64,000 nt of DNA from JBBQYD01 sp942493075 (GCA_942493075.1 OW818681.1:2852001-2916000); one strand, 5' to 3'; counted from the stretch's first letter, positions 52,401 to 61,419 are shown. Notes: generated by a model from the letters alone, not told the origin. Made by a program: numbers and translations.

Positions 52401-55400
52401 GAGCAGTCCCATGTCGGTAATCGGCAATGGGCCGAAACTCGAAAGTGTGTAATCGCTGCTTCCCGACCCTATGCGGCCGGTCGGCGGATTCTTGCCTTCT
52501 GAAATGACTGCCAGGAAATTTGTGGCAGACTGGATGTTAGTAGTTCCGTTCTTCGGTAGAACAACGAAGTGCTCATTGCCTGGTTTTTGAAGGCCTTTGC
52601 CGCTGGTGGAATCTCCGGTAGCGTTTACAGTATCGGCGTTCGGAAGCGCATTTCTCAACACAGCCAGCATCGATTCACCCGCGAGGTTGGTCAGCTTAAC
52701 CCGCCATGATGGAGCATTGGTGGGTATGACCACGCGGTAGTAAGCGGCTTGGCGGGGCATGAGCCCCAGGTTGGTGTGGCTGCCCACGAATGGCAGTTCA
52801 TATACGGGAATAGAGTAAGGGCTCCCTATTCCCCGGCTCCGAAGGGTATAGCTCATGTTCGTGCTGGAGGAGTAACCGCGCACGCCAACGTAATAAGTGC
52901 CTGGCTGCAGCGGCCGGTTTAATCCAAAAGCCAGAATTCGACCGTCCTCAGAGGCAAGCCCGTCGGTTGTGTAGGTTCGTTTTGTCCAGTCCTGGGCTGG
53001 GGCGTACTGGCTATTAGTGGGCCAGCTATATGTCGTTCCGGGAGAATTCCAGCCGCTTGTTGTGGTTAGGGCGTCGGGAAGTGTTTCCCGGCGCACCACC
53101 ATACGTGGAATCCCGCCCTTCACATCCGTCAGACGCAGGTCCCAACCGGCCGCGTTCGCTGGGATGTTCACGCGAAAATAGCGCCAGGTGGTTGGAACCT
53201 GGTTCTCAACCACAGAAACGCCTTGGTCAAAGTCAAGAGCCACATAGTCCGTGGCGGCGATGCGCAGGGTATAAGTGGCGTTGGAAAAGAACACCGAGGA
53301 GCCGAGGCTCCGCGCTTTGACAGTGAGGCGATAGGTTCCATTCGTCGGATTTGCCAGAGAAATGAAGCTGCTGTTGGCATCCAGAGCTTTCTCACCACCC
53401 TCGTTGCCATAGTAATCTAGCTGGACTCCGCTGGAAGAGCTGGCGCCAGGGGAAGGCACATTGGGTCCCGGGCGGAGCGTCATTACCGGATTGCCGGTCC
53501 GATCTTCCAAGCGGAGTTCCATCGATTGCACTCCTGCTGGCACCGTAAACTCATAAATCTGGGTTTCCCCACCTTCCAGGCTCCCGGCGCGCACCAGTTC
53601 AGTGCTGCTGACTGTGCCAAGCTGCACGACCGGTGCTATCCCGACACTCCTGATGGTGTAACTGCTGGTGTTTGGGCCAACCCTGCTCAGTAGATTGGTG
53701 GAGGCTTCACCTTCGCCCACGACCGCGATGTAATAGTAGCCGGCGAGGAGTTGCGTGCCACCTTCAGGTGGCAGCATGACGAAGTTCTCATTGCCTATAC
53801 GGTTCATTCGGCGGCCTGCCGAATTGATGGCGCTGCGATCTTGCAGAGTTCCGATGTTCGGCAGGGTATCGAAAAGCACGGCCATCATATTTTCGCCGGT
53901 AAGGTTCTGAAGGTGGACCTTCCATGAAGGTGTGTTTGTTGGTACTAACACTCGGTAGTATTTGGCTTCTCTGGGCGGCAGGCCTGTAACGGTATCGGTC
54001 CCGTTGGTAAAGTTCAGGTCTTTGACGGGGATCGAGCGGGTTTCGCCGATGCCACGGCTCACCAGCGTTGCTGATACGGGCTCATAACCGTTGCCGATGA
54101 CAGCTATCGTGTATAAGCCGGGTTGTAGGGGACGGCCGCGGCCCATAGCGAGCAAGCGTCCCGTCTCATTTGTGCCGACGGCTGATTCGGGACGACCGGT
54201 CCAATCTGTGCCCGGAAACCATTGCGCACCTACCGGCCAGAAGGACATGGTGGAGGGGTCTGAATTGAAATCGGCTGTTTGGAGCTTGATGGGCAGTGCC
54301 TCTAGCCGGACGACAATTCTGGGGTTGCCGGAAAGCACATTTGTTAGCCGCAAATCCCAGCCCATCGCGTCTTCCGGGACCTCAACCTTGTAGAAACTGC
54401 CGTACTCCGATGCGTCGGTTTGAATGGTGGCGGTGCCGCCGTCGAACGCAAGTGACCCTGGGAGGATTTGAACAACCTTAAGGGTGAATGATGAATTGTA
54501 CCAATTGGTGCCCAACTGGCGCGACTTCACTATTACGGTCTGATCACGGGCCGCGCCGTCCCAAATGATCCTGTAATTGCTGGCCACTGAATTGGCGGTT
54601 GCTCCGCCGTCATTACCATAATAGTCACCCCCGTAACCGGGATCGGGAAGGTCCGCTCCGGCGTGCGATACCATGACAGGGTTGCCGATCGTGTCTTCAA
54701 GGCGAAGATAGAATCCCATCGTCGTGGGCAAAGTGGTGAAATGGAAGGCTATTGATTCACCAGCTTCGACATAGCCATTGGTGCTCAACTCGGGTCCCAA
54801 CAGAAAGCCCAGGTCGATCTCCGGCATGGTGCCGACACTCTCCAGAACGAAATCGGTCGGTCGGTCGCCGATTCGATTGTCTGCGGTCGGAGACTGGCCT
54901 TCACCTACGACGACCAGATAATTCGTTCCTGCAATCAACGTTGCCATTGAAGAGGGCGGGAGCTGCACGTAGTGCTCTTTGGCGGGCTTTTGCACGCGCT
55001 TGTCCATTTCGCAGGAGGGAACCCGGTTTGTGGCCGCCACTAACATTGCCTCGCCATTTTTGGGTGTGAGTTGCACTTTCCAGCTTGGCGTATTAGCTGG
55101 GATTACGACCTGGTAGTACTTCGCCTCACGAGGCCCAACAGAGTTTGTGGCCTTGCCACCGTTCCAAACCAGTGGCGTCACTGGAATACTGCGCCCAGGA
55201 CCAATCCATCGGCTCAGAATCTGGTAGCTCATCTCATTGGTGGTGGTGGCCTGGTTAACCACACCAATATAGTATTTGCCGGGTTGCAATGGGCGTCCCA
55301 CACCCAACGAGAGAATGCGGCCATCTTCGTTGATTGTTCCATCAACATTCCAGGAGCGTTTGGTCCAATCGGCCCCGGCGGCCAACTGCTGCCCGGAAGT

Positions 55401-57677
55401 CCACGTGGTTGCGATCTGTTGGACGGTTGAGTTAAAACTCGTCGGCAGCAACTCACGGCGCATCACGAGACGAGGCATGCCGGAGGTTACATTCTGCAGG
55501 CGAATCTCCAGTCCGAGAATCGGTCCGGGCGCGTTGTCACCGCGAACATCGGCCTCCGTCAGCTCTACCGAAAAGAATTCCCACCGCCCGTTTTCGATAT
55601 TTGTGCGAGTCTGGGCCACGTTGTCAACCAAGGGCTGCGGCTGGGTGCTTTGGGTTGTCAGCACAAAGCGTCCCATGCGGTTGCTCGGGCTGTAGATGCC
55701 AATGTAGTAGATGTCGGATTGGTGGTCTGGGTCTTGCAGGAAGGAGCCGAGGCTCAAGCGGTCGTAATACGTCTTGACTAAAGGGTTTGGATCACGGAAG
55801 TTCCAAATACTTGGCGCAGCGTTGCGCCGCAGGGCAATCCGGGTTCCAGGCACCGAGTTGGATAGCAGCATGGTCCAGCAGAGGCTGTTGGTCTGCTGCC
55901 GGATATCTGCAACACGGTAATATCTCCACCCCACCCGCTCTGGATCATCGTTGGTGATCGTCGTTAGGTAATCGATGTCCGTTACCACTGCCGGACCATT
56001 CTGAAGAACGAAATGATGGCTGTTCGTTGTGATCGTGTTTGTGCAGTAAACGGTGATATAGAAGGTGCCGTCGCTTAAGACAGGGGGAACAAGGGTAATG
56101 TTGTCCACCGTGTTCGTGCCCATCAGGTCCGAGTAGGCGTCGTTGTATCCTTCGTTAGGAACAAAATTACGACGAACGGCAAAGTTGGGATTGCCGTTGG
56201 TGGACGGCAGGTACATTTGCCAAGCCAATTGTGCTGAGGGAACGACCACACGATATGTGGAATAGCCATACCCAAGGTTGTTGGAGGTGATTGTCTCGCC
56301 GAAATTAAGGGTTTGGACGTGTTGAGGGCGCGAGTCCAAATTGACGATGCTCCCCGGAGCTCCCGGAATCCCCAGGTAATATTGGCCCACGGTCAGAGCC
56401 GGAGGAACCATGAGCATTTGTCCGAACTGACTCTGCTCTTTTGCGTTCTCCAGCGGCACTGTGGATCTGCGGACCAGGATCGGATTGGTTCCCCCGTCCA
56501 AATACAGGCGCCACGCCAGCATATCGGCTGTTGTGCTCGTGCGAAAGAACCGTATGCCCTCGGGACCGATTTGCATGGGACCACTCCCACTTGAGCCATC
56601 TGCGGCGACAGTTCCCAAATCAGTCACAAATGGTGCACCCGAAACCAATGCGAAAGGCGCGTTGGCCTTTGCCCGAACAAGAATATACCAGTCTTCGCTC
56701 GGCAGAAACTGAGTGGTCAATCCTAAGACCATACCGTCTGCTCCCTGGCGTTCGGATTTGAAATCGGCTAAAGCTGGGGTCGGCAAGGTGCCTTTGCTCA
56801 AGTAAACATTCGCATCGTTGGTGCCAAGGAGTCGAAGCGCGGTGCGCCATGCCCCTGCGGACGGGTTTGCAGTAACAATCTTGAAGTAATAATCCCCTGC
56901 GATCCCACTTAAGTTGGTGTAACCCAGCGTGCCAGTGTCTTCTGTGCCTGGATCCCAGCTCAGAATGATCGGGATCACGGGGGCGACCCGCAAAGTATAT
57001 TCCGTCCCGTCGGTTGGAGCACTGGCCCCGAACACGCCTATATAATAGACGCCTGCCAACCCCTCAACGGAGTTAAACGCAATACTATCATTGGTCCCCC
57101 CGGAGGCTTTTTTCAGGTAGGATGAAGGGGTAGGGGTCTGGTCGCGCTGTACATAAAGGTCAGGGCCGCTGGCGTTGGTTGAGTCCAGGCTAATGCGCCA
57201 CATTGTATTGGTCGGAAACTGGACTCGGAAAAACTGGTTGCTGCCGCCTTGGATCAGGCTGCTGAACTGGGTGTTCAGGGGTTTGGTTACCGGCGTGCTA
57301 GGACTGCGGAGATCTGTCCGGTTGGTCTGCACAACCAGTTGGTAACGATGGCTGGCGGAGGTTGCCGGGGTTTTGATCCGGATGTGCCATGTACCTGTGC
57401 TCAGCTCAGGATTCTCCAGGAACAAGGCATTTCCCCGGCGTGCATCCAGAGACGCAAAGTCATAGGAAGTCTCGGTGGGTGTAACACCTCTGCGCAGCAG
57501 CAGGGAAGAGTAAGCGGTGCTATCGCCGTTGAGTGTGATCGCGACGTTCGTGACTCCCACTCCTACTTGGATGGAATAATCTGCCACACCACCCGGTGCA
57601 TTCGTGCCGACGAAAGTCTGAGCATACCCCGTCGTCATCCAGGCAAAGGCCACGCAAGCCAATAAAAGGCGTCTCAT
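49491..57677 (-). CDS. Giant secreted modular beta-sandwich protein (2,728 residues)
   Basis: From ATG 57677 the protein begins with a clear signal peptide (MRRLLLACVAFAWMTTGYAQ); the longer frame to 57812 lacks one. The body is a chain of 80-130-residue beta modules resembling pre-peptidase C-terminal (PPC) domains, with repeated AxYYRVVIPxNxPSWKVxL, YYIGVxG and YTLRxxG strands. Three copies of a super-repeat of about 385-405 residues occupy residues about 690-1890, each with the same three sub-modules: PRMVVRRExLP, PREAKYYRVVIPTN, and LEDRTGNPVM...DYYGNEGG. Near the C-terminus are a thrombospondin-3-like calcium stretch (DNDNDGLPDHWE, DSDGDTRSNLEEY), an InlB-B-like repeat (GYSFIGWSG), another PPC domain, and a final domain ending LRFYRAMGQ. 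No catalytic site is visible. Adhesion, a surface layer or polymer binding are possible. Confidence 0.9.
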   Translation of the reverse strand: MRRLLLACVAFAWMTTGYAQTFVGTNAPGGVADYSIQVGVGVTNVAITLNGDSTAYSSLLLRRGVTPTETSYDFASLDARRGNALFLENPELSTGTWHIRIKTPATSASHRYQLVVQTNRTDLRSPSTPVTKPLNTQFSSLIQGGSNQFFRVQFPTNTMWRISLDSTNASGPDLYVQRDQTPTPSSYLKKASGGTNDSIAFNSVEGLAGVYYIGVFGASAPTDGTEYTLRVAPVIPIILSWDPGTEDTGTLGYTNLSGIAGDYYFKIVTANPSAGAWRTALRLLGTNDANVYLSKGTLPTPALADFKSERQGADGMVLGLTTQFLPSEDWYILVRAKANAPFALVSGAPFVTDLGTVAADGSSGSGPMQIGPEGIRFFRTSTTADMLAWRLYLDGGTNPILVRRSTVPLENAKEQSQFGQMLMVPPALTVGQYYLGIPGAPGSIVNLDSRPQHVQTLNFGETITSNNLGYGYSTYRVVVPSAQLAWQMYLPSTNGNPNFAVRRNFVPNEGYNDAYSDLMGTNTVDNITLVPPVLSDGTFYITVYCTNTITTNSHHFVLQNGPAVVTDIDYLTTITNDDPERVGWRYYRVADIRQQTNSLCWTMLLSNSVPGTRIALRRNAAPSIWNFRDPNPLVKTYYDRLSLGSFLQDPDHQSDIYYIGIYSPSNRMGRFVLTTQSTQPQPLVDNVAQTRTNIENGRWEFFSVELTEADVRGDNAPGPILGLEIRLQNVTSGMPRLVMRRELLPTSFNSTVQQIATTWTSGQQLAAGADWTKRSWNVDGTINEDGRILSLGVGRPLQPGKYYIGVVNQATTTNEMSYQILSRWIGPGRSIPVTPLVWNGGKATNSVGPREAKYYQVVIPANTPSWKVQLTPKNGEAMLVAATNRVPSCEMDKRVQKPAKEHYVQLPPSSMATLIAGTNYLVVVGEGQSPTADNRIGDRPTDFVLESVGTMPEIDLGFLLGPELSTNGYVEAGESIAFHFTTLPTTMGFYLRLEDTIGNPVMVSHAGADLPDPGYGGDYYGNDGGATANSVASNYRIIWDGAARDQTVIVKSRQLGTNWYNSSFTLKVVQILPGSLAFDGGTATIQTDASEYGSFYKVEVPEDAMGWDLRLTNVLSGNPRIVVRLEALPIKLQTADFNSDPSTMSFWPVGAQWFPGTDWTGRPESAVGTNETGRLLAMGRGRPLQPGLYTIAVIGNGYEPVSATLVSRGIGETRSIPVKDLNFTNGTDTVTGLPPREAKYYRVLVPTNTPSWKVHLQNLTGENMMAVLFDTLPNIGTLQDRSAINSAGRRMNRIGNENFVMLPPEGGTQLLAGYYYIAVVGEGEASTNLLSRVGPNTSSYTIRSVGIAPVVQLGTVSSTELVRAGSLEGGETQIYEFTVPAGVQSMELRLEDRTGNPVMTLRPGPNVPSPGASSSSGVQLDYYGNEGGEKALDANSSFISLANPTNGTYRLTVKARSLGSSVFFSNATYTLRIAATDYVALDFDQGVSVVENQVPTTWRYFRVNIPANAAGWDLRLTDVKGGIPRMVVRRETLPDALTTTSGWNSPGTTYSWPTNSQYAPAQDWTKRTYTTDGLASEDGRILAFGLNRPLQPGTYYVGVRGYSSSTNMSYTLRSRGIGSPYSIPVYELPFVGSHTNLGLMPRQAAYYRVVIPTNAPSWRVKLTNLAGESMLAVLRNALPNADTVNATGDSTSGKGLQKPGNEHFVVLPKNGTTNIQSATNFLAVISEGKNPPTGRIGSGSSDYTLSSFGPLPITDMGLLTSEDLAKPETLEDGEVKAYQFEVPYGTYGFQVMLEGRSGNPVAAVIAGTQLPDPGSSGSGQAQDYYGNEGGYQAGYQNTPPYVDVHSNIVTVANPTPGMFSLVVKGRVQGGSYQNAAFTLRVKEVLVPELNFAGDQNTNGLSNEVTGLLQNNERAFFKFIVPATNNGQPVIGWKLDLIASSGNPSMRVCRNVLPSDKDSSTLMDFATGTAIIAPPYLTNGVWFVEVKGAGSSAFTLRSNPLELQRPPWVMPGPLDPVQTPGVQPPDFADSSVATNGAPLPPGGILLEQGSLHYYAIEVPATNAGLLQMTLEALDGNPDLYLRGGSVPTLSHRDNGASGSIYERSMTSVTNTEYANWVPLDGKLEALLKPGLWYLAVKAAGNTQAKYRLTASNGDITDLPIHGSALVSQEVRPGNWKYYRVMMPSSLPLAFNVTFSQQSGDVVLHIRDTVPPGNGVSTLATPRDWYSDNKNYPPYSSYDAPNTYTFTTPQVRPGQPIYLGFRAPVQATFNVQVTTNGAPTQEPVVVSFYGGSGNTVLAPYGTAVFRVDVPPEATRWKHIAAHVANVTAMLDQGSVPNRNQRVWMSSSANSAHNALLVGSWDPATKQYNAGTWPWVPGQPYFMVVTNGTATAQEFTLTMDGRNAETDDNDNDGLPDHWEYVCFGHMSYNAEADSDGDTRSNLEEYQQSTNPGDASSYHARVLTSAARGTIMRTPDLPSYELGSTVTLTPVPSPGYSFIGWSGSVTSSANPLVLTIDGHKNLVATFKLAGDDFVTALPLAGGSASVVRTNLGFTKESGEPFHAGNPGGKSIWWRWVAPASGDFTLSTAGTPFNTLMAVYTGTTVSSLTHIASDNNSLGDTNRSNVKLKASQGTTYYIAVDGYNGASGRIQLSLAGSVSIPDTILGPPQVLPNGLVRFNLSAIPNRNYQVQYSTNLATWYNLGTVTASGSGNVTVEDQSAPGQKLRFYRAMGQ

Positions 57678-57953
57678 TTCTAGATAGTTTTGTTGCAATT
57701 CGGGACTGAACCCACCGTCGAGAGTTGTGAAAATGACAGCCAACCCGTAACTCTCGCAGATCAAGCCGTGTTCGAGCACCTTTTGTACCGCGCACGATGA
57801 TCGTTTCATCATTGATCGGCTAATGTTGCGAATACTTTACCTGCTTACTCGGGCAAAAACCTTCTCAGATCCACCTCTTCGCTGGAACTGAGCTGACAAA
57901 ACGCCCTTTTCTCCGAGTTGCGCAAAATTTCCCGGCGTGATACTCAATGCCAA

Positions 57954-59087
57954 ATGATGATGCATACGCCTTTGTTTTCGGCCCACCAGCGCGCGGGGGG
58001 GAAGTTGATCGAATTTGGTGGGTGGGAAATGCCGGTGCAGTACACAAGCATAATGGATGAGCACCAAGCTGTTCGTCAGGCCGCCGGGGTTTTTGATATC
58101 TCACACATGGGGGAAATCACCGCGCGCGGTCCGGCAGCCAAGACATTTCTCAACCAGGCGCTGACCAATGACGTCACGCGGCTCATTCCGGGTCTGGGCC
58201 AATACACGCTCATGTGCAACGAACAGGGCGGGGTGATCGACGATCTCTACATCTACTGCCTTGCCCCTGACGACTACCTGCTGATCGTGAACGCTTCGCG
58301 CATCCCGGTTGATTTCGCCCATCTCCAAGGCTTGTGGGAGCGATTCCCGGACAAAGCGCAGGTCGAACTTCAGAATATATCCGAGCAAACTGGCGCCGTT
58401 GCAGTCCAAGGCCCCGCGGTAGCCTCTTTTATTGACCAGTTGGTGATAGGGACCGCCGGTGGAGGTGCCAGCGTGACTCGTCCAAGTGATCTGAAAAAGA
58501 ACCAAATTGCTGCGTTCCGCTTCACTGAGGGCCGTGTGTGGATCTCCCGGACCGGTTATACCGGCGAGGACGGAGTGGAAATCGTGAGTCCGGCAAGCCA
58601 GATTGAGGCTGTGTGGAATGCTGCGCTCAAAGCGGGAGAGCCCTTTGGAATTAAACCGGCTGGCTTAGGCGCCCGTGACACACTTCGCACCGAGGTCTGC
58701 TATCCGCTTTACGGACACGAGCTCGACGAACAAACCACTCCGATTGAAGCTGGTTTGGGGTTCTTTGTGGCTCTTGAAAAAGGAGAGTTTCTCGGGCGCT
58801 CAACATTGGCGCGTCAGAAGGCTGAAGGCCCAGCGCGCAAGCTTGTCGCATTCAAGATGATTGAGAAGTCAGCTCCGCCCCGCCCGCACTACGGCATCTG
58901 GAGTGAAAACCAAAAGGTTGGAGAGGTTTGCAGTGGCACACAAAGCCCATCCTTATCAGTCGGGATCGGCCTGGGCTATGTCCCCGCTGCACTTGCCAAG
59001 CCGGAGACTCCCATCGAAATCGAGGCGCGTGGCAAGCGAGCGCGCGCCCTCGTTGTTCCTAAACCAATTTATCGAAAAGCGAATTGA
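57954..59087 (+). CDS. gcvT: Glycine cleavage system aminomethyltransferase (T-protein)
   Basis: Transfers the methylene group from aminomethyl-lipoyl-GcvH to tetrahydrofolate, releasing ammonia. About 377 residues from ATG 57954 (ATG 57957 and 57960 follow; a TTG at 57918 is less likely). Motifs: FGGWEMPVQYTSIMDEHQAVR, GVFDISHMGEI, GQYTLMCNEQGGVIDDLYIY, FRFTEGRVWISRTGYTGEDG, and GLGARDTLRTEVCYPLYGHEL, all typical of GcvT. GcvH follows after 36 bases, then glutaredoxin and lipA. No glycine riboswitch is evident in the 276-base upstream gap shared with the giant secreted-protein gene. Confidence 0.96.
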   Translation: MMMHTPLFSAHQRAGGKLIEFGGWEMPVQYTSIMDEHQAVRQAAGVFDISHMGEITARGPAAKTFLNQALTNDVTRLIPGLGQYTLMCNEQGGVIDDLYIYCLAPDDYLLIVNASRIPVDFAHLQGLWERFPDKAQVELQNISEQTGAVAVQGPAVASFIDQLVIGTAGGGASVTRPSDLKKNQIAAFRFTEGRVWISRTGYTGEDGVEIVSPASQIEAVWNAALKAGEPFGIKPAGLGARDTLRTEVCYPLYGHELDEQTTPIEAGLGFFVALEKGEFLGRSTLARQKAEGPARKLVAFKMIEKSAPPRPHYGIWSENQKVGEVCSGTQSPSLSVGIGLGYVPAALAKPETPIEIEARGKRARALVVPKPIYRKAN

Positions 59088-59123
59088 CCCCGATCATTTC
59101 CAATACCAAGCTAGCTGAACTTT

Positions 59124-59510
59124 ATGGCAAACGTTCCTGCGGATCTGAAATACGCGAAATCTCACGAATGGGCGCGCGTGGCGGCCGAGTCCTCCACTGT
59201 GGGCATCACTGACCATGCTCAGCATGAGTTGACGGATGTCGTTTTCGTCGAACTCCCCGAAGTCGGACGCACAGTCAAAGCGGGCGAAGCTTGCGCTGTT
59301 GTCGAATCGGTAAAAACCGCGAGCGACATTTACTCTCCTTTGAGCGGTGAAGTCGTGGAAGTGAACAAGGCGGTTGTGGATAACCCCGCGTTGGTAAACA
59401 CGGAACCGTATGCAGGAGGCTGGCTTTTCAAGCTGCGCCTCTCGGCCCCGGCAGAGACGAGTTCTCTGCTTACGCCGGAGGCTTACAAGGCTCAGACAAG
59501 CGAAGGTTAG
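59124..59510 (+). CDS. gcvH: Glycine cleavage system H-protein
   Basis: The lipoylated carrier that shuttles the aminomethyl intermediate between P-, T- and L-proteins. The 128-residue protein has HEWARV near the N-terminus, GITDHAQHELTDVVFVELP, and the lipoylation site Lys64 in VESVKTASD, followed by SPLSGEVVEVN and a GGWLFKL strand. Length and lysine position are standard. It is followed by a glutaredoxin gene and lipA, whose product makes the lipoyl group on Lys64; all four genes read in the same direction with short gaps. Confidence 0.97.
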   Translation: MANVPADLKYAKSHEWARVAAESSTVGITDHAQHELTDVVFVELPEVGRTVKAGEACAVVESVKTASDIYSPLSGEVVEVNKAVVDNPALVNTEPYAGGWLFKLRLSAPAETSSLLTPEAYKAQTSEG

Positions 59511-59572
59511 ATCCGCGGCGGCCCCGGCTTTTCGAATAGGAATTTGAAAATAGGGGCAACCTCGACCACTGT

Positions 59573-59842
59573 ATGGGTGTGAAACCGAAAAGGATTCGAT
59601 TGTTCATCAAGCCCTACTGTGGCTGGTGCCAAAAAGCCATCCGCTGGCTGGATGACCGCGACGTCAGCTACGAAAAGGTTGATGTTATCGCTGATGAGGC
59701 TGCGTTCGATGAAATGATTAGGCTTTCCGGCCAGGATCTGGCCCCGGTCATTGATGTCGATGGTGAGATGCTGGCCGATTTTGGTCCCGATCAGTTGGAA
59801 GAATTCTGGAATAAGCTGGAGAAACGAAATGCCCGCGTTTAG
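59573..59842 (+). CDS. Glutaredoxin-family protein
   Basis: An 89-residue thioredoxin-fold protein with the dithiol motif Cys16-Gly-Trp-Cys19 in KPYCGWCQKA, an RWLDDRDVSYEKVDV second strand, and LAPVIDVDGEMLADF in place of the usual TVPxVFI...GG segments. The cis-proline is present (APVI). It could reduce disulfides or assist iron-sulfur or lipoyl redox chemistry. Its 3' end overlaps lipA by 14 bases, so it is translated together with the lipoyl synthase, which suggests a link to iron-sulfur cluster or lipoate metabolism. Confidence 0.9.
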   Translation: MGVKPKRIRLFIKPYCGWCQKAIRWLDDRDVSYEKVDVIADEAAFDEMIRLSGQDLAPVIDVDGEMLADFGPDQLEEFWNKLEKRNARV

Positions 59843-60761
59843 TACCCCACGGTCTCTGGGACCGTTGCATCCGCCCGCAGCCGATCTGGCCAATAAGCCG
59901 CGTCCGCGCCTGCCGCAGTGGCTGCGAATCAAATTGCCGACGTCTGATCAGTTTGGGCAAACCCGGGCTCTGCTCGATGAACTCAAACTGCATACTGTTT
60001 GCCAGAGCGCACAGTGCCCCAATCATTGGGAGTGTTGGACCAAAGGCACAGCCACCTTCATGATTGGCGGAGACCGCTGTACCCGTGCTTGTGCTTTCTG
60101 CGCGGTTACCACAGCGAAACCGCTGGCGCTTGAAGCCGATGAGCCGGATCGTGTCGCAGAGGCCACGCAGCGCATGAAACTGCGTCATGTGGTTATCACG
60201 GGCGTAGCGCGTGATGACCTGTCGGATGGTGGTGCCAATCATTTTCGAAGAACCATTGAGCGGGTTCGCGCTCTGAATCCGCAGACGATCATTGAAGTTC
60301 TCACGCCCGATTTCAACGACAGTGATCCTGCAATCCAGGACGTGGTTGACGCCCGGCCTCATATCTTCAATCACAATTTGGAGACGATCCAGCGTCTGAC
60401 ACCGCGGGTGCGGTCAAAAGCGACCTACGAGCGCTCGCTTTCCGTCCTGTCTAAAGTGAAACAAAGGGCCAATGGCCAGACCTACACGAAGTCCGGCCTG
60501 ATGCTGGGGCTTGGCGAGTCTGAGGACGAGTTGTTTCAGGCCTTGGCGGATCTGCGACAGGCTGGATGTGATATCCTGACACTCGGCCAGTATCTCCAGC
60601 CAAGCTTAAAACATCTTCCGGTGGTCGAGTACGTAACACCTGAAAGGTTTACGGAATACGGGGAGCGTGCACGACAGATGGGTTTCATGCATGTAGCGAG
60701 TGCGCCTATGGTTCGCAGCTCGTATCACGCGGAGAACGTCGGGATTCCAATAAGACCATGA
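59829..60761 (+). CDS. lipA: Lipoyl synthase
   Basis: A radical SAM enzyme that inserts two sulfur atoms into protein-bound octanoyl chains, here most directly on GcvH. 310 residues from ATG 59829 (earlier in-frame codons lie within the glutaredoxin gene). The auxiliary cluster cysteines are Cys58, Cys63 and Cys69 in CQSAQCPNHWEC; the radical-SAM cysteines are Cys84, Cys88 and Cys91 in CTRACAFC. VVITGVARDDLSDGG, FNHNLETI and SGLMLGLGE match the family, and the C-terminal RSSYHAE supplies the serine ligand of the auxiliary cluster. Residues are all intact. It closes the gcvT-gcvH-glutaredoxin cluster. Confidence 0.97.
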   Translation: MPAFSTPRSLGPLHPPAADLANKPRPRLPQWLRIKLPTSDQFGQTRALLDELKLHTVCQSAQCPNHWECWTKGTATFMIGGDRCTRACAFCAVTTAKPLALEADEPDRVAEATQRMKLRHVVITGVARDDLSDGGANHFRRTIERVRALNPQTIIEVLTPDFNDSDPAIQDVVDARPHIFNHNLETIQRLTPRVRSKATYERSLSVLSKVKQRANGQTYTKSGLMLGLGESEDELFQALADLRQAGCDILTLGQYLQPSLKHLPVVEYVTPERFTEYGERARQMGFMHVASAPMVRSSYHAENVGIPIRP

Positions 60762-60819
60762 GCCGGGCCGAAGGCTCGTAGTGTCCTTTCAGAAGCGGGG
60801 GCATCCAGGGGAGCTTAAA

Positions 60820-61419
60820 ATGGACGAATCAATACTAAGTCTAAGTGAGTATCGAACCCTCACAGAGCAGGCGCCCATCCTGATCTGGCGGTCCAATCTA
60901 TCGATGGGTTGCGATTACTTTAACGAGCGCTGGCTTGCATTCACAGGGCGCACCCGGGAACAGGAGCTGGGGAACGGCTGGACGGAAGGGGTCCATCCGG
61001 ATGATTTCGATAGCTGTGTGCAGACTTACCAAAGCGCTTTTGCCAAACGTGAGGTCTTTGAAATGGAATACCGGTTGCGCCGTTTCGACGGTATTTACCG
61101 CTGGCTGTTCGACCGGGGCGTGCCCTTCAGCAATGATACTGGGGCGTTTGCCGGTTTCATTGGAAGTTGTATTGATGTTCAAGAGCGCCGTGACGCGCGA
61201 GAAGCGCTGCGAGCGGCGCAGCAGCGAGAAACCGACCGGTTGCGTCAATTGCTCCCCATTTGCTCCAACTGCCGCAAAGTCAGAGATGATCAGGGTTACT
61301 GGAGCGCGCTTGAACAGTACATGCACGAGACGCAGGATGTGAAGTTCACACATGGCCTGTGTCCCGTGTGCATTGAGAAGCTTTTTCCGGATCTGAATGA
61401 ACCCCGAGTAGGACTTTAG
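60820..61419 (+). CDS. PAS-domain protein with a four-cysteine C-terminal module
   Basis: A 199-residue cytosolic protein from ATG 60820, which has GGGGAG about seven bases upstream; a GTG at 60781 is in frame. Residues about 8-125 form a PAS_3-type domain (WRSNLSMGCDYFNERWLAFTG, VHPDD, EYRLRRFDGIYRWLFDRGVP). A short coiled linker (125-145) leads to LPICSNCRKVRDDQGYW and then HGLCPVCIEKLFP. Cys148, Cys151, Cys181 and Cys184 could bind one zinc or other metal. This C-terminal module recurs at the ends of many PAS and receiver proteins and has no established function that I know. No kinase or cyclase domain is present. Confidence 0.85.
   Translation: MDESILSLSEYRTLTEQAPILIWRSNLSMGCDYFNERWLAFTGRTREQELGNGWTEGVHPDDFDSCVQTYQSAFAKREVFEMEYRLRRFDGIYRWLFDRGVPFSNDTGAFAGFIGSCIDVQERRDAREALRAAQQRETDRLRQLLPICSNCRKVRDDQGYWSALEQYMHETQDVKFTHGLCPVCIEKLFPDLNEPRVGL

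Noticed and set aside
57678..57953. Glycine riboswitch upstream of gcvT
   Set aside because: The conserved purine-rich core and tandem aptamer pattern are not visible.
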